Shown here one piece after another: positions 8,302 through 17,223 of a stretch of DNA of 64,000 bases (position 1 is its first letter; every line of letters begins with the position of its first letter). The notes beneath the pieces are model-generated. The model saw only the letters and a program-made list of their open reading frames with translations. It had not been told where the DNA came from and did not search any database. Where the stretch lies: positions 1 through 64,000 of the forward strand of contig CAYNFP010000002.1 in NCBI GenBank assembly GCA_964396655.1, read 5' to 3'. The DNA comes from CAYNFP01 sp964396655 (GTDB lineage: Bacteria; Bacillota_I; Bacilli_A; RF39; UBA660). A program made the position numbers and the translations under genes.

Positions 8302-9453
8302 ATGAGAATTGAAGATTTATTAATGGAAAGAAAAGGCTTAGAAAATCAAATAAAAGAGTTAAAGAATAAAATGGAAAGAGCCAATTATGAAGTTGTAACA
8401 AATGGTTGGAGAGAAATGACAAATGATGAAAAAAGGATGGAGAAGGAGATAGGGCAAAAAGAATTTGAACTAAGAGAATTAATAATTTCTCAAATAAATA
8501 GGATTATTAATCTTGATGATAATGATTTAAAAGTAAAATTTTTTGAATCTATTCCTGAAGAATATAAAGCATTAGGGTTGAGAATTTTACCATATGCAAG
8601 AATAACTTCTCATTCTGCAAAGAAAACCATAGAAATTTATTTAAATAGGGGATTTTTAAATGGTCATAGTTCTGATACTTTGGGAAAAGATTTTGACGGA
8701 GCTGTTGGGGTATATGGACCTGATGGCATAAAAGTAGGGTTTCTTAATGATATGTTGGAAATGTATGGAGCAATTAAAATAGATGCTAAATCAAGGGAGC
8801 TTACTCCAATTGAGGACCATATTTTAAATTTAATTGCCAGTTTTTCTTCTCAAAAAATATCTATAGAATTATTTAAAAGTATATTTGGTTTAACTAAAGC
8901 AAGTGAAATTGAGAATAGTGGTTTATTTTCAAAATTTGTAGCTTATATGAAATATTATCAAGCACAAAGAAAAAAATATGATTCAGATTTAATTAATGGT
9001 AATTATGGTGCAGAGGCTTTTATGTATTATCAATATTATTCAATGAATAGTTTTAATATATTAAATATGTTAAAAAAATTTCCAGAGGATGTTAAAACCA
9101 AACTAATTGAATTAGGTAAACAAAATTCTGATAGAATAGAAGAAAAAAGACAACCAGAGCAAATGGATGATAACTCAATAATTGCATATTTATGCGGCAG
9201 AGAAATTCCTGCTGAGGAAGCTTCTAAAGAAGTTGTAACTCCTAGTGATGGTGACTTAGAAAAAGAATATCAAGAATTAAAAGCTAGAGTAGCAAAAATT
9301 ATAGAAGAAAGAAGAAAAAGCGGATATTACGATAAATTATGGCAAGGGTTAAAATGTGGAGCACTTAAAATGAAAGAATATCTATCATATATGTTAAACG
9401 AAGAAGCAGAAATAGTGGAAGGTTTGGAATCTTCTAATCGAATAAATAGATAA
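8302..9453 (+). CDS. Uncharacterised cytoplasmic protein with N-terminal coiled coil
   Basis: This 383-residue protein has GGAGG 6 bases before ATG and an extended -10 (TGATATAAT, 8267-8275). Residues 5-60 form a charged coiled coil (LLMERKGLENQIKELKNKMERA); a second charged helix lies at about 325-350. The middle contains a glycine-rich stretch (GKDFDGAVGVYGPDGIKVGF) that may be a loop or ligand site. There is no signal peptide or membrane helix, and I recognise no family. It is monocistronic and closed by a terminator. Confidence 0.6.
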   Translation: MRIEDLLMERKGLENQIKELKNKMERANYEVVTNGWREMTNDEKRMEKEIGQKEFELRELIISQINRIINLDDNDLKVKFFESIPEEYKALGLRILPYARITSHSAKKTIEIYLNRGFLNGHSSDTLGKDFDGAVGVYGPDGIKVGFLNDMLEMYGAIKIDAKSRELTPIEDHILNLIASFSSQKISIELFKSIFGLTKASEIENSGLFSKFVAYMKYYQAQRKKYDSDLINGNYGAEAFMYYQYYSMNSFNILNMLKKFPEDVKTKLIELGKQNSDRIEEKRQPEQMDDNSIIAYLCGREIPAEEASKEVVTPSDGDLEKEYQELKARVAKIIEERRKSGYYDKLWQGLKCGALKMKEYLSYMLNEEAEIVEGLESSNRINR

Positions 9454-9470
9454 ACAAAATTTAATAGGAA

Positions 9471-9497
9471 AAAACAGAATAATTATTCTGTTTTTAT
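9471..9497 (+). terminator. Terminator
   Basis: The stem AAAACAGAAT (9471-9480) / ATTCTGTTTT (9485-9494), with loop AATT and a T tract, ends the preceding gene. Confidence 0.75.
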
Positions 9498-9532
9498 AAT
9501 ATATTTTTTTTGTAAGATAAAATGCATTAAAA

Positions 9533-9598
9533 TGTTATTAACAAATTGTTAAAAAGATATTGACAAATAATTTTGTTTTTAATATAATGTTATTAACA
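9533..9598 (+). promoter_or_regulatory. Consensus promoter flanked by two operator-like palindromes
   Basis: TTGACA (9560-9565), a 17-base spacer and TATAAT (9583-9588) make one of the best promoters in the window. The near-palindrome TGTTATTAACA occurs exactly at 9533-9543 and again at 9588-9598, where it covers the transcription start. Both copies begin with A, giving a 12-base direct repeat. This layout suggests a repressor that loops or blocks the promoter. A third copy lies at 46741-46751. Confidence 0.65.
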
Positions 9599-9654
9599 GA
9601 CAAGAAAAGTCTTGATGAAAAAATAATAAAGTGAAAGAAAGGAGAAAAAAGATT

Positions 9655-10569
9655 ATGGAGAAAGCATTAGTTTATACAGTGGTAGCTGGTAGTCGTGCAT
9701 GTCCGAATAACTGTGATATTTGTATTTCAAAAATGACTCCATCACATGGAATAGAGACTTCATTACCGGTAGTTGATTGGGCTACATTTGATAAAGCTAC
9801 TGATATAGCAGTTAATTATGGAGCAAAGTATTTTTTAATAACAAGTAAAGGAGAAGCTACATTATTTCCAGCACAAGTAGCTGAATATTTGCACAGAGTT
9901 GAAAATAAACCGTTTATTAGAAGAGAATTACAAACTGAAGGTTCAACAATTGCGCATGGTGGATTACTATATAATGAATTTTTAAAAACTTGGAAAAATA
10001 ATGGTTTAGATTTAATTGCAATTTCAATTTATCATTATGATGATTTTAAAAATCATGAATTATTTAAATCTAAAAATCCAATGTATAGCTTAGAAAAATT
10101 AATCAAAAAGATTAAAGAAAATAAAATAAATGTAAGATTATCATGTGTAATGTTAAAGGGTTCTATAGATAGTATTTTAGAAGTTTCTAAATTAATAGAA
10201 TTTTGTAAAAAAAATGGAGTCTTTCAATTAACACTAAGAATGGCTGATAGTCCTAAGAAATCTTTAAATAAAAAAGTTACAAAATATGTTAATGATAATA
10301 AAACTAGTAATGAATTTGTGAAAGAAGTAGTTAGTTTTCTTGATAGTAAAGGAACCCTATGTGATGTATTACCTCATGGAGCCTTAGTCTATGAAATAGA
10401 TGGACAAAATGTAGCTATATCAACAGGGTTAAGTACTAAATTTAAAAAAACTAAAAATACTTTTGATAAAACTTATTCAAATAATGATGTTTTAAGACAA
10501 CTAATATTTTTACCACCTTCGATGTTAACTGCAAGTTGGGAGAATATTTATGGAGGAAGAATATTATGA
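9655..10569 (+). CDS. Radical SAM enzyme
   Basis: This 304-residue protein has a cysteine triad C16-x3-C20-x2-C23 (ACPNNCDICISKM) for a [4Fe-4S] cluster and AdoMet, followed by a TIM-barrel pattern (FLITSKGEATLFP, LIAISIYHYDDF, VRLSCVMLKGS). There is no SPASM-type extra cluster and no RRE domain, so it is not an obvious RiPP maturase. ATG 9655 is chosen because AAAGGAG (9638-9644) sits 10 bases upstream; the GTG at 9631 lies before it. The stop overlaps the next start (ATGA). With the PLP enzyme and the third gene it forms an operon that probably builds or modifies a small molecule; the substrate is unknown. Confidence 0.75.
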   Translation: MEKALVYTVVAGSRACPNNCDICISKMTPSHGIETSLPVVDWATFDKATDIAVNYGAKYFLITSKGEATLFPAQVAEYLHRVENKPFIRRELQTEGSTIAHGGLLYNEFLKTWKNNGLDLIAISIYHYDDFKNHELFKSKNPMYSLEKLIKKIKENKINVRLSCVMLKGSIDSILEVSKLIEFCKKNGVFQLTLRMADSPKKSLNKKVTKYVNDNKTSNEFVKEVVSFLDSKGTLCDVLPHGALVYEIDGQNVAISTGLSTKFKKTKNTFDKTYSNNDVLRQLIFLPPSMLTASWENIYGGRIL

Positions 10570-11660
10570 AAGAATTAATAGCTCTTAAAGCGGTATATTG
10601 TTATATGTTTCCAGAGACATGGGAATGCTTAGAAGAAGTTCAAAAAAGAATAACTAGAGACTTTTTCTTAAGAACAACATCATCAAAGGAAATGACAAAT
10701 ATATTTAGCGATTTATTTAATCCTATTTTAGAATTTCCTTCTAAAAAATTAGGAAATCTTGATGGATGTCTTAATCTTGATGAATTATTTATCCCAATTA
10801 GTAAAAGAATTGTTTCTAGTTATAAAAAAATAATTTTAGGTTTGGAAAACTTTGAAAATATTTATCCTGGTCCAGGAACAAGTGATTTATTATTTAAATC
10901 TTTTGCTTACTTAAAATCACAGGGATATAAAAAAATTAATGTTTTTGCCTCAGAATATGAAGGAGTTAGCGTTTATGCTAAAGATCTTGGATTTAAAATA
11001 ATTGAACATGATTTAGAAACAATAAATTCGAATAAAAAATATGATGGAATTTTCTATATGTCAAATCCATCATCAATTAGTGGAAATAACTTGCCTGATG
11101 AATTAATAAATAACTTATTAGAAGCTGGTAATTTAATTATGTTTGATTTTGCTTATGTGGGAACTACTAGTAAAAAAAGTTATGATGTTAACCATAAAAA
11201 TGTAATTGGAGTTTTCTTAAGTTTAAGTAAACCTTATGGTGTTTTTGAAGAAAGAGTTACTGGATTTGCATTTTTAAAAGAAAAATATTTTTCAAAAAAA
11301 GAAACAGATAATTTTCTTTATGGAAATAGGTGGTTTACTGATAAGGTAAGAACTCTTCAAGCTTTGAAATTGGTTGAAGAATTAGGGCCAAGAAAAAATG
11401 GAAGTTTCCCTTTATATGCAAAATATAAAAAAATACAAAAAGAAATAGTGAAATTTTTAATAAAAGAATATAATTTACCGTTTAAAGAAAGTGATTCATT
11501 TTTGTTAGCTTATATCAATGAAGAGGATTTTAACGGTATTTCAGAAGAAAAAAAAGAGTTAATTAAAGATTTTAAAAGAGGAAATAATTACCGGTTTTGT
11601 TTAACGCCATATTTTGAAATATGGGAAAAAAATAATTATGGAGGAAATGAAAATGAGTGA
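10566..11660 (+). CDS. PLP-dependent aminotransferase-fold enzyme
   Basis: This 364-residue protein has class I/II aminotransferase features: a cofactor-phosphate loop (PGPGTSD, 101-107), N167 (SNPSS), D194 (FDFAY), the Schiff-base lysine K222 in SLSKPYG, and R230. The N-terminal 80 residues resemble no standard aminotransferase. It starts in an ATGA overlap with the radical SAM gene, and GGAGG lies 8 bases upstream. It probably acts on the same pathway, for example transamination or a related PLP reaction on the radical SAM product. Substrate prediction is not possible from sequence alone. Confidence 0.7.
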   Translation: MKELIALKAVYCYMFPETWECLEEVQKRITRDFFLRTTSSKEMTNIFSDLFNPILEFPSKKLGNLDGCLNLDELFIPISKRIVSSYKKIILGLENFENIYPGPGTSDLLFKSFAYLKSQGYKKINVFASEYEGVSVYAKDLGFKIIEHDLETINSNKKYDGIFYMSNPSSISGNNLPDELINNLLEAGNLIMFDFAYVGTTSKKSYDVNHKNVIGVFLSLSKPYGVFEERVTGFAFLKEKYFSKKETDNFLYGNRWFTDKVRTLQALKLVEELGPRKNGSFPLYAKYKKIQKEIVKFLIKEYNLPFKESDSFLLAYINEEDFNGISEEKKELIKDFKRGNNYRFCLTPYFEIWEKNNYGGNENE

Positions 11661-12308
11661 AGAAAAACAAAAATTAGAATTAACTGCCAATAATGTATTT
11701 AGGGTATTATGTGATTGCTTTTTCAAAGAAGAAGAATTAAAGAATGGAGTTCCAATTGTAGATGAATATGTTTCGGTTGATGGAATAGTTCGAAAATTCG
11801 GTTTTAATAAAGAAAGATTATTTGGACATAAACAAGATATTATAGATCTTATTGATCAATTGCCAGATTTTAGTGAAGGTGTATCATTTTTAAATTTACC
11901 TTTTACAAAAGATGGTGTACAATGGGGAGAACAAATAAATGCAGAACAGTTAATTGTATTAGGTATAGGAATTGGAGTTTTGGAAGAATTGTTACCTAGA
12001 AAAGATTGGGTATTTTGTCCGAGTTCTGTTCCATTTATATGGAAAAGTTCCGAACAAAATATGGAAAGAAGTTTACAAAACAATTAAATTTAAAGAATTA
12101 CATTAAAAGTAATTTTGCAATAGAGGGCGATTATACAGATGCTGCTTATGAAGAATCAAGAAGAGAAAATGATAATAAAGGAATAATAACAGGTGCTCTT
12201 AGTTATCCTGGAATTACTTTTGAAGATGAAAATATCAGAAGTATGAGATTAGCAAGAAAAGCACATGCTGAAATACAAGATAAAATGGGCAGAATACGCA
12301 AAAAATAA
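11653..12308 (+). pseudogene. Third gene of the radical SAM operon, frameshifted
   Basis: The first frame (11653-12087) starts 8 bases inside the PLP gene, with GGAGG 8 bases upstream. It reads normally up to CPSSVPF and then changes to an unlikely tail. A second frame continues as MEKFRTKYGKKFTKQL from 12039 to TAA at 12308, with no RBS of its own. Removing one AT from TTTATATGG (12034-12042) joins them into about 217 residues. The protein has no membrane helix and no family I recognise. It is either disrupted in this strain or a sequencing error, and is probably a partner of the radical SAM/PLP pair. Confidence 0.65.
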
Positions 12309-12390
12309 ATTTTTGTGACAAACTCATTATTATTTGAGTATTTATATTTTTTGTTTAAATATGTTAAAATTTAATTAGGAGGATTTTGGG

Positions 12391-12852
12391 ATGAAAAAAA
12401 CTTTAGTATCAAGGCCTTTTGATGTTGCAGGATATTTAATATCAAAATGTGCGGGAAATATTGAAATTGATATGTTTGATGCAATGTTCGGAAAATTGCA
12501 TGGAGAATTCAAAGGTAAAAAATTTTATATTACTTTTTATCAAGATGAATATTTATTAATTTCTATTTCTAAAGGAAATGGTGATTTATTAGATGAATTA
12601 ATTCCGGTTTTAAGCGAAATTATGGGAAATGAGAGTCCGATTGCAAAATATGATTTATTATTTCCGGGAGCATCTGAAATGCCAACAATTGAATGGGATA
12701 TAAAAGATCCTGAAGCTAGAATAAAAAGCCTTGTAGATGGTACTGCATACAATGATGGTTCTAAACTTTTTAATATTCAGTTATTTGATGGCAGAAATAT
12801 AGATGATTATATTGAGAACTCAGAAACAGCTCAAGTAAAAGTTAGAAAATAA
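12391..12852 (+). CDS. Uncharacterised small protein
   Basis: This 153-residue cytoplasmic protein has AGGAGG upstream (about 12378) and a TGTTAAAAT extended -10. The sequence has an alternating alpha/beta look (FKGKKFYITFYQDEYLLISIS) with acidic patches and no recognised motif. It lies after the radical SAM operon but with its own promoter, so a shared role is not implied. It is closed by a strong terminator. Confidence 0.55.
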   Translation: MKKTLVSRPFDVAGYLISKCAGNIEIDMFDAMFGKLHGEFKGKKFYITFYQDEYLLISISKGNGDLLDELIPVLSEIMGNESPIAKYDLLFPGASEMPTIEWDIKDPEARIKSLVDGTAYNDGSKLFNIQLFDGRNIDDYIENSETAQVKVRK

Positions 12853-12880
12853 ATAAAATAGCAATTTTTGAAGTGGTAAT

Positions 12881-12925
12881 ATAAAAGTAGACAACTACAA
12901 AAAAAGTAGAAGTCTACTTTTATTA
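12881..12925 (+). terminator. Terminator
   Basis: The 12-bp stem ATAAAAGTAGAC (12881-12892) / GTCTACTTTTAT (12912-12923) has an inner CTAC/GTAG pairing in the loop and T-rich sequence after it. Confidence 0.75.
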
Positions 12926-12967
12926 TGATAAAAGTAATTAGTTAAATAAAATTATTTGGAGAATTAA

Positions 12968-13609
12968 ATGAATTTACAAGATATTAATGATAAGTATAAA
13001 GAAATGCAAGATTTATATGGTGATAAAAAGTTAGATGCTATATTAAATGGTGGAGAGTCTAATAATCCAGATTTATGTTTAATATTTATGAATCCAACAG
13101 GAAAGAATATTGCTTCTAATAAATCTTGGAATGGAATAAAAAGTCCTTGGTTGGGCACTAAAAAAATTTGGCAAGTTTTAAATGATTTAAATTTAATTGA
13201 TGGGAATATTAATGAAGAAATAAAAAATAAGAAAGCAAATGAATGGGATACATCTTTTGCTGAATATGCTTATAATCATGTAAAAAGTAAAAAGATTTAT
13301 ATTACTAATTTAGGTAAGTGCACACAAGTGGACGCCAGACCTTTAAGTGATTCTATATTTAAAGAATATTTAGATCTTTTAGATAAAGAAATAGAACTTG
13401 TGAATCCTAAAAAAATAATTTGTTTTGGGAATCAAGTTAGTAGTTTGTTTTTAAAAGAAAATGTTAAAGTGTCTGAAGTAAGAAGAAAAAAATTTAATAA
13501 AATCATTGATGGTAAAGTTTATGAAACATATTCTGTATATTATCCAGTAGGAAATGGGAGTTTTAATATAGATAAAGTTATGGAAGATATACCATTTATA
13601 TTAGGATAA
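12968..13609 (+). CDS. Uracil-DNA glycosylase family protein
   Basis: This 213-residue protein has the alpha/beta fold marks of the uracil-DNA-glycosylase superfamily: LCLIFMNPTGKN (about 37-48) at the first catalytic loop, PWLGTKKIW, IYITNLGKC, PKKIICFGNQ (about 148-157) and YYPVGNG near the C-terminus in place of the usual H-P-S loop. Family members remove uracil or damaged bases from DNA. The replaced C-terminal motif means the substrate may differ. RBS GGAG lies before ATG. The next gene starts 13 bases after its stop, so the two probably share a transcript. Confidence 0.6.
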   Translation: MNLQDINDKYKEMQDLYGDKKLDAILNGGESNNPDLCLIFMNPTGKNIASNKSWNGIKSPWLGTKKIWQVLNDLNLIDGNINEEIKNKKANEWDTSFAEYAYNHVKSKKIYITNLGKCTQVDARPLSDSIFKEYLDLLDKEIELVNPKKIICFGNQVSSLFLKENVKVSEVRRKKFNKIIDGKVYETYSVYYPVGNGSFNIDKVMEDIPFILG

Positions 13610-13622
13610 GAGTGAGGATTTT

Positions 13623-14168
13623 ATGAATAATAAAGTAGTATGGGTATTTGGATGTTCTGCTTCTGGTAAAGAAACTTTTATTAAAGAAGTTGTTTCTAAA
13701 AAAGATATAAAAATAATAGAAGATTTAGGTTGGAAAGATAAAAATATAATTTCTATAAATGAAAGTATTAATTATATTAAACAATATGAAGAAGATCCTA
13801 TCGGAGACAAAAGAATAGAGATTATAGATAAAGTTATAGAAGAAAATAAAAATAATTCTAATTCTATTATTTTAATAAAAGGACAACACATAGATTTTAA
13901 AAATAATTTGATAGAAATGTTAAAAGAAAAAGTAAAAGATGTTAATTATGAAGTTATATTTTTATTTAGTGATTTAAAAACCATATTTGAAAGAGGTAAG
14001 AAAAAACCTTGGTTTACAGAAGAAGACAATAATATAAATGATTGGTATGAGCATATGTATTTAACAGCTCTAAAAGTTAGTGGTATAAAAAATATGAAGA
14101 TAATTGCAATTGACTCTACAAATGAATGGAAAATATCTGAATTTCCAAAATATAACATTAATAATTAA
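13623..14168 (+). CDS. P-loop kinase/NTPase-like protein
   Basis: This 181-residue protein opens with WVFGCSASGKETF (7-19), a P-loop of the form GxxxxGK but with Glu followed by Thr where GK[S/T] is usual. The rest resembles small kinases of the AAA_33/adenylylsulfate kinase type: IILIKGQHIDF and a C-terminal alpha/beta region. It may phosphorylate a small molecule or a nucleic-acid end. It lies 13 bases after the glycosylase-like gene. The substrate is unknown, and the altered P-loop lowers certainty. Confidence 0.55.
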   Translation: MNNKVVWVFGCSASGKETFIKEVVSKKDIKIIEDLGWKDKNIISINESINYIKQYEEDPIGDKRIEIIDKVIEENKNNSNSIILIKGQHIDFKNNLIEMLKEKVKDVNYEVIFLFSDLKTIFERGKKKPWFTEEDNNINDWYEHMYLTALKVSGIKNMKIIAIDSTNEWKISEFPKYNINN

Positions 14169-14215
14169 TTGAACTAAAAATAAATATGTGGTATTCTTAT
14201 CATAGAAGTGAGCTT

Positions 14216-14515
14216 ATGAATAAAAATAAAAAAATAATTATTTGGGTGGTTGTTGGTGTATTCATAACAGCTATAGCGGTTTTTCTTGTATATTATTTTA
14301 GTAATTATAAAACGCTTATATGCAGATGTTATGAAGGCGATGTTATATTAATTTATGACAATAAAAATGTGGTTAATTTTGGTACAACTAAAAATATGTC
14401 TTTTGATGTTGATGCTCAAAACACTTATGTAGAAAAAATAGGTATAGAAGTTTATATTAAAAGCTTTATAGATAATTATGAAAATAGTTTTGGTGGTAAG
14501 TGTAGAGAAATATAA
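14216..14515 (+). CDS. Small single-pass membrane protein
   Basis: This 99-residue protein starts at ATG 14216; a longer frame from 14186 is less likely because it has no RBS. Residues 6-27 form one membrane helix after a lysine-rich start, leaving a 70-residue outside domain with two cysteines (LICRCYEGD) that might form a disulfide. No family is recognised. A terminator follows directly. It is not obviously part of the surface locus downstream. Confidence 0.5.
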   Translation: MNKNKKIIIWVVVGVFITAIAVFLVYYFSNYKTLICRCYEGDVILIYDNKNVVNFGTTKNMSFDVDAQNTYVEKIGIEVYIKSFIDNYENSFGGKCREI

Positions 14516-14543
14516 AACTCATTAAAAATAATGAGTTTTATTT
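14514..14543 (+). terminator. Terminator
   Basis: The stem AAAACTCATT (14514-14523) / AATGAGTTTT (14530-14539) with T-rich tail separates the small genes from the surface-fibre locus. Confidence 0.75.
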
Positions 14544-14602
14544 TGTAATAAAAAATAATAAAAAAAGTTATCGACATAATGTTACAAAAATTTCAATTCA
14601 TA

Positions 14603-14709
14603 TTGACAATTTCTTTTTTTATGTGCTAAAATGTGATTGTATATTATGATAGAGGGTATCGAAATATGCATAGGCATACTTTGAAGTTACATATGAAAAG
14701 GGACATAAG
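14603..14709 (+). promoter_or_regulatory. Promoter and conserved leader of the first fibre operon
   Basis: TTGACA (14603-14608), an 18-base spacer and TGCTAAAAT (extended -10, 14624-14632) precede a leader with TGTATATTATGATAG, a TATCG element and AAATATGC. The same promoter, spacer and leader words recur at 17048-17178, ahead of the second large paralogue. The shared leader is probably regulatory. Confidence 0.65.
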
Positions 14710-15408
14710 ATGGGAACAGATGGCGAGATTTTATTAAGTGCTAGCAAAGCTCAACGCAAGAAAAAACTTAGAAAGATTGTTAAATTAGCACTGCTTATTT
14801 CTATATTATTGTTACTTATTTTCTATGTGGTAATTAGTATTGTTTATAACAGTGGAAATTTTACTATAACGTTAGACAAAAACTTATATTTGCAAAGAGG
14901 AATTATTATTTATGATGATCCTGAATATAAAGTTTATAGGTCAGAGTTGTATGCAGAATCCGTTGATTATTTGGATAATATTTCGTATAAGTGGTTACCT
15001 AATAATTTAGATGACCATGATGGATCTCATAATGGAGATAATTATGTAGCTTATACGTTTTATATTGAGAATCTTGGGGAAGACACATCTGACTATTGGG
15101 CTGATATAGAAATTGAAGACGTTATAAAAAATGTTGACGAAGCTGTAAGAATTAGAGTATACAAAAACGGAGAATATGTTACATATGCTAAATTATCTGA
15201 TAGTGGAAAACCCGAAAAAGATACGGTTGCATTTAATTCAGATGATATAGTTACATTAGAACATGTTAAGAAATTTAAACCCGGTGATAAAAACAAGTAT
15301 ACTGTAGTTATATGGTTAGAAGGCAGTGATCCAGAATGTACAGATAATATTCTGGGTGGAGAAATTAAAATTCATATGAATTTTAATTCGGAATTTGTTG
15401 AAAAATAA
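14710..15408 (+). CDS. Membrane-anchored TasA-like beta-sandwich protein, first gene of the fibre locus
   Basis: This 232-residue protein has a basic N-terminus, one membrane helix (24-46) and a beta-rich outside domain with acidic surface and a late YTVVIWLEGSDPEC segment (about 198-211), a pattern seen in TasA/camelysin-type domains. Unlike its neighbours it has no T-Y-A-W-F-like site after the helix, so it may stay anchored and act as base or adaptor for the fibres. AAAAGGGA lies 7 bases before ATG. It is followed 15 bases later by the first large paralogue. Confidence 0.55.
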   Translation: MGTDGEILLSASKAQRKKKLRKIVKLALLISILLLLIFYVVISIVYNSGNFTITLDKNLYLQRGIIIYDDPEYKVYRSELYAESVDYLDNISYKWLPNNLDDHDGSHNGDNYVAYTFYIENLGEDTSDYWADIEIEDVIKNVDEAVRIRVYKNGEYVTYAKLSDSGKPEKDTVAFNSDDIVTLEHVKKFKPGDKNKYTVVIWLEGSDPECTDNILGGEIKIHMNFNSEFVEK

Positions 15409-15423
15409 GGGAGAGATGTAGTT

Positions 15424-16935
15424 ATGTTTAAACAAATCAAAAACTCACAAGAAGGGGGAAAAAGTTTGAGACCTAAAATGAGTAGAAAGCGTTCAAGACG
15501 TGTTAGAAATCTTATTGTTATTTGTGCTTTGACCGCAGTAGTTTTATCTGTTTCAACATATGCATGGTTTATCGGCATGAGAGTCGTTAACGTATCTAGC
15601 TTTGATGTTGAAATCGCATCAACTGATGGTTTATTGCTTTCATTAAATGGAGAGGATTGGGACACAACTGTAAGTATTTCACAAGCAACTTTAGAGACAG
15701 TATCATATGTAGGACATACTAATAGTTGGGGAGGCGCAGGATTGCTACCAATGTCTTCTATTGGTGAAATGGACACATCAGTTTCAAGAATGATGTTATA
15801 TGAGAAAGCTAGTTTATCAACCACTCCTGGTGGATTTAGATTATTAGCAAGTCGTGTTCTTAATGATGATGGATATACCGAACAAAAAGGTTATGTAGCA
15901 TTTGACTTGTTTGTTAGAAACTTTTCAGGTACTCAATATTTACCAGCTTTAAATGTGTTAGATGAAGAACCAATTTATTTAACAATTGATTCTGCAGTAA
16001 CAGTTGCAACTGATGGTGTTGCTGATACTGGTATAGAAAATTCAGTAAGAGTAGCATTTGCACAAATTGGACGTGTTTCTGGTACAACTACAACAGCTGG
16101 AACAATTACAGGTATTACTTGTGAACCAGACTCAGAAGGAAAGCCTTCAATAAAAAATGGTGTAACAGGTATTTGTAGAACAGCTCAAATTTGGGAACCA
16201 AATGATAAAGCTCACGTAGATGACGCAATTAGTTGGTATAATACTTCATGTGTTGCAAGATCAGGTTCAGATGTAACAAGTACAAATGCTTATAGTGGTA
16301 GTTGTGGAGACGTTGCTAACGGAACAGCATATCCAACATATGCAGTAAGCACAGCTATAACTTCAGCAGATAATGTAGATATATATGATGGAGCTGAATA
16401 TAATACATACGAAGATACAACTAAATTAGTAGCTTATGATTTCTTTACTGACACAGAAAAATTACTTACAGGGACAAGTCGTCCAACATTTATGACTTTG
16501 TCTCCAAACAGTATTACAAAAGTAAGAATATATATTTATATTGAAGGACAAGATGTAGATAATTATGATTTTGCTTCAATAGGAAAAAGAATTGCAGTTA
16601 AGTTTGGATTTACTAAAGAAAGATACACTGAAGATGATATTGATTATAATGGACCATCTTTAGTATCTGGTAATGATACAACTAAACCAGTTATAACATT
16701 AACTGGTAATGCAACAGTAAGTGTTGAAAAAGGTTCTGTTTATACTGATGCAGGAGCTACAGCTTCTGATAATGTAGATGGAAATATCACAACTAAGATT
16801 CAAACAATCAATCCAGTTAATACAGCAGTTGCAGGCGAATATACAATTACTTATAATGTAAGCGACTGGGCAGGTAATTATGCTAACCAAGTAACTAGAA
16901 CAGTTACTGTAACAGAAGGATCTTCTGGAGAATAA
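15424..16935 (+). CDS. SipW-type exported fibre protein A with C-terminal DUF5011 Ig-like domain
   Basis: This 503-residue protein has an arginine-rich N-terminus, a membrane helix (29-44) and the SipW-type processing site STYAWF (44-49). A beta-rich domain follows to about 410, ending with TKVRIYIYIEGQD. Residues about 420-500 form a DUF5011-type Ig-like domain (SVEKGSVYTDAGATASDN, GEYTITYNVSDWAGN). It should be exported, trimmed by the SipW-type peptidases of this locus, and built into a surface fibre or matrix. No LPxTG anchor is present. ATG 15424 has GGAG at 9 bases; TTG 15466 with a G-rich RBS is an alternative that lines up with the start chosen for paralogue B. Confidence 0.75.
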   Translation: MFKQIKNSQEGGKSLRPKMSRKRSRRVRNLIVICALTAVVLSVSTYAWFIGMRVVNVSSFDVEIASTDGLLLSLNGEDWDTTVSISQATLETVSYVGHTNSWGGAGLLPMSSIGEMDTSVSRMMLYEKASLSTTPGGFRLLASRVLNDDGYTEQKGYVAFDLFVRNFSGTQYLPALNVLDEEPIYLTIDSAVTVATDGVADTGIENSVRVAFAQIGRVSGTTTTAGTITGITCEPDSEGKPSIKNGVTGICRTAQIWEPNDKAHVDDAISWYNTSCVARSGSDVTSTNAYSGSCGDVANGTAYPTYAVSTAITSADNVDIYDGAEYNTYEDTTKLVAYDFFTDTEKLLTGTSRPTFMTLSPNSITKVRIYIYIEGQDVDNYDFASIGKRIAVKFGFTKERYTEDDIDYNGPSLVSGNDTTKPVITLTGNATVSVEKGSVYTDAGATASDNVDGNITTKIQTINPVNTAVAGEYTITYNVSDWAGNYANQVTRTVTVTEGSSGE

Positions 16936-16980
16936 ATTACTTTATAAAGTTTAACTTAAGTTGTTGAATAAGAATATAAA

Positions 16981-17017
16981 TAAAGAGTAATAAATTGTTT
17001 ACTCTTTATTTTTTTTC
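16981..17017 (+). terminator. Terminator between fibre paralogues
   Basis: The stem TAAAGAGTAA (16981-16990) / TTACTCTTTA (16999-17008) is followed by a run of nine T. Confidence 0.75.
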
Positions 17018-17047
17018 TTCAATTTTCGACAAAAGTTTTAATTCATA

Positions 17048-17178
17048 TTGACAACTTCTTTTTTATTATGTTAAAATATGAATGTATATTATGATAGGAT
17101 ATCGGAAATATGCGTATAATCACAAGTTGAGTTGCGTATAAGGATAGACATTGCAGAGTGTAAGAAAAAAGAAGTATT
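17048..17178 (+). promoter_or_regulatory. Second copy of the fibre promoter and leader
   Basis: TTGACA (17048-17053), an 18-base spacer and TGTTAAAAT (17069-17077) are followed by TGTATATTATGATAG and TATCGGAAATATGC, nearly the same as at 14603-14709. Within it TGCGTATA appears twice. The duplicated control region suggests that gene and promoter were copied together. Confidence 0.65.
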
Positions 17179-17223
17179 ATGTCAAAACAGATCACAGACT
17201 CACAAGAAAGGAGAAATGTGTTT

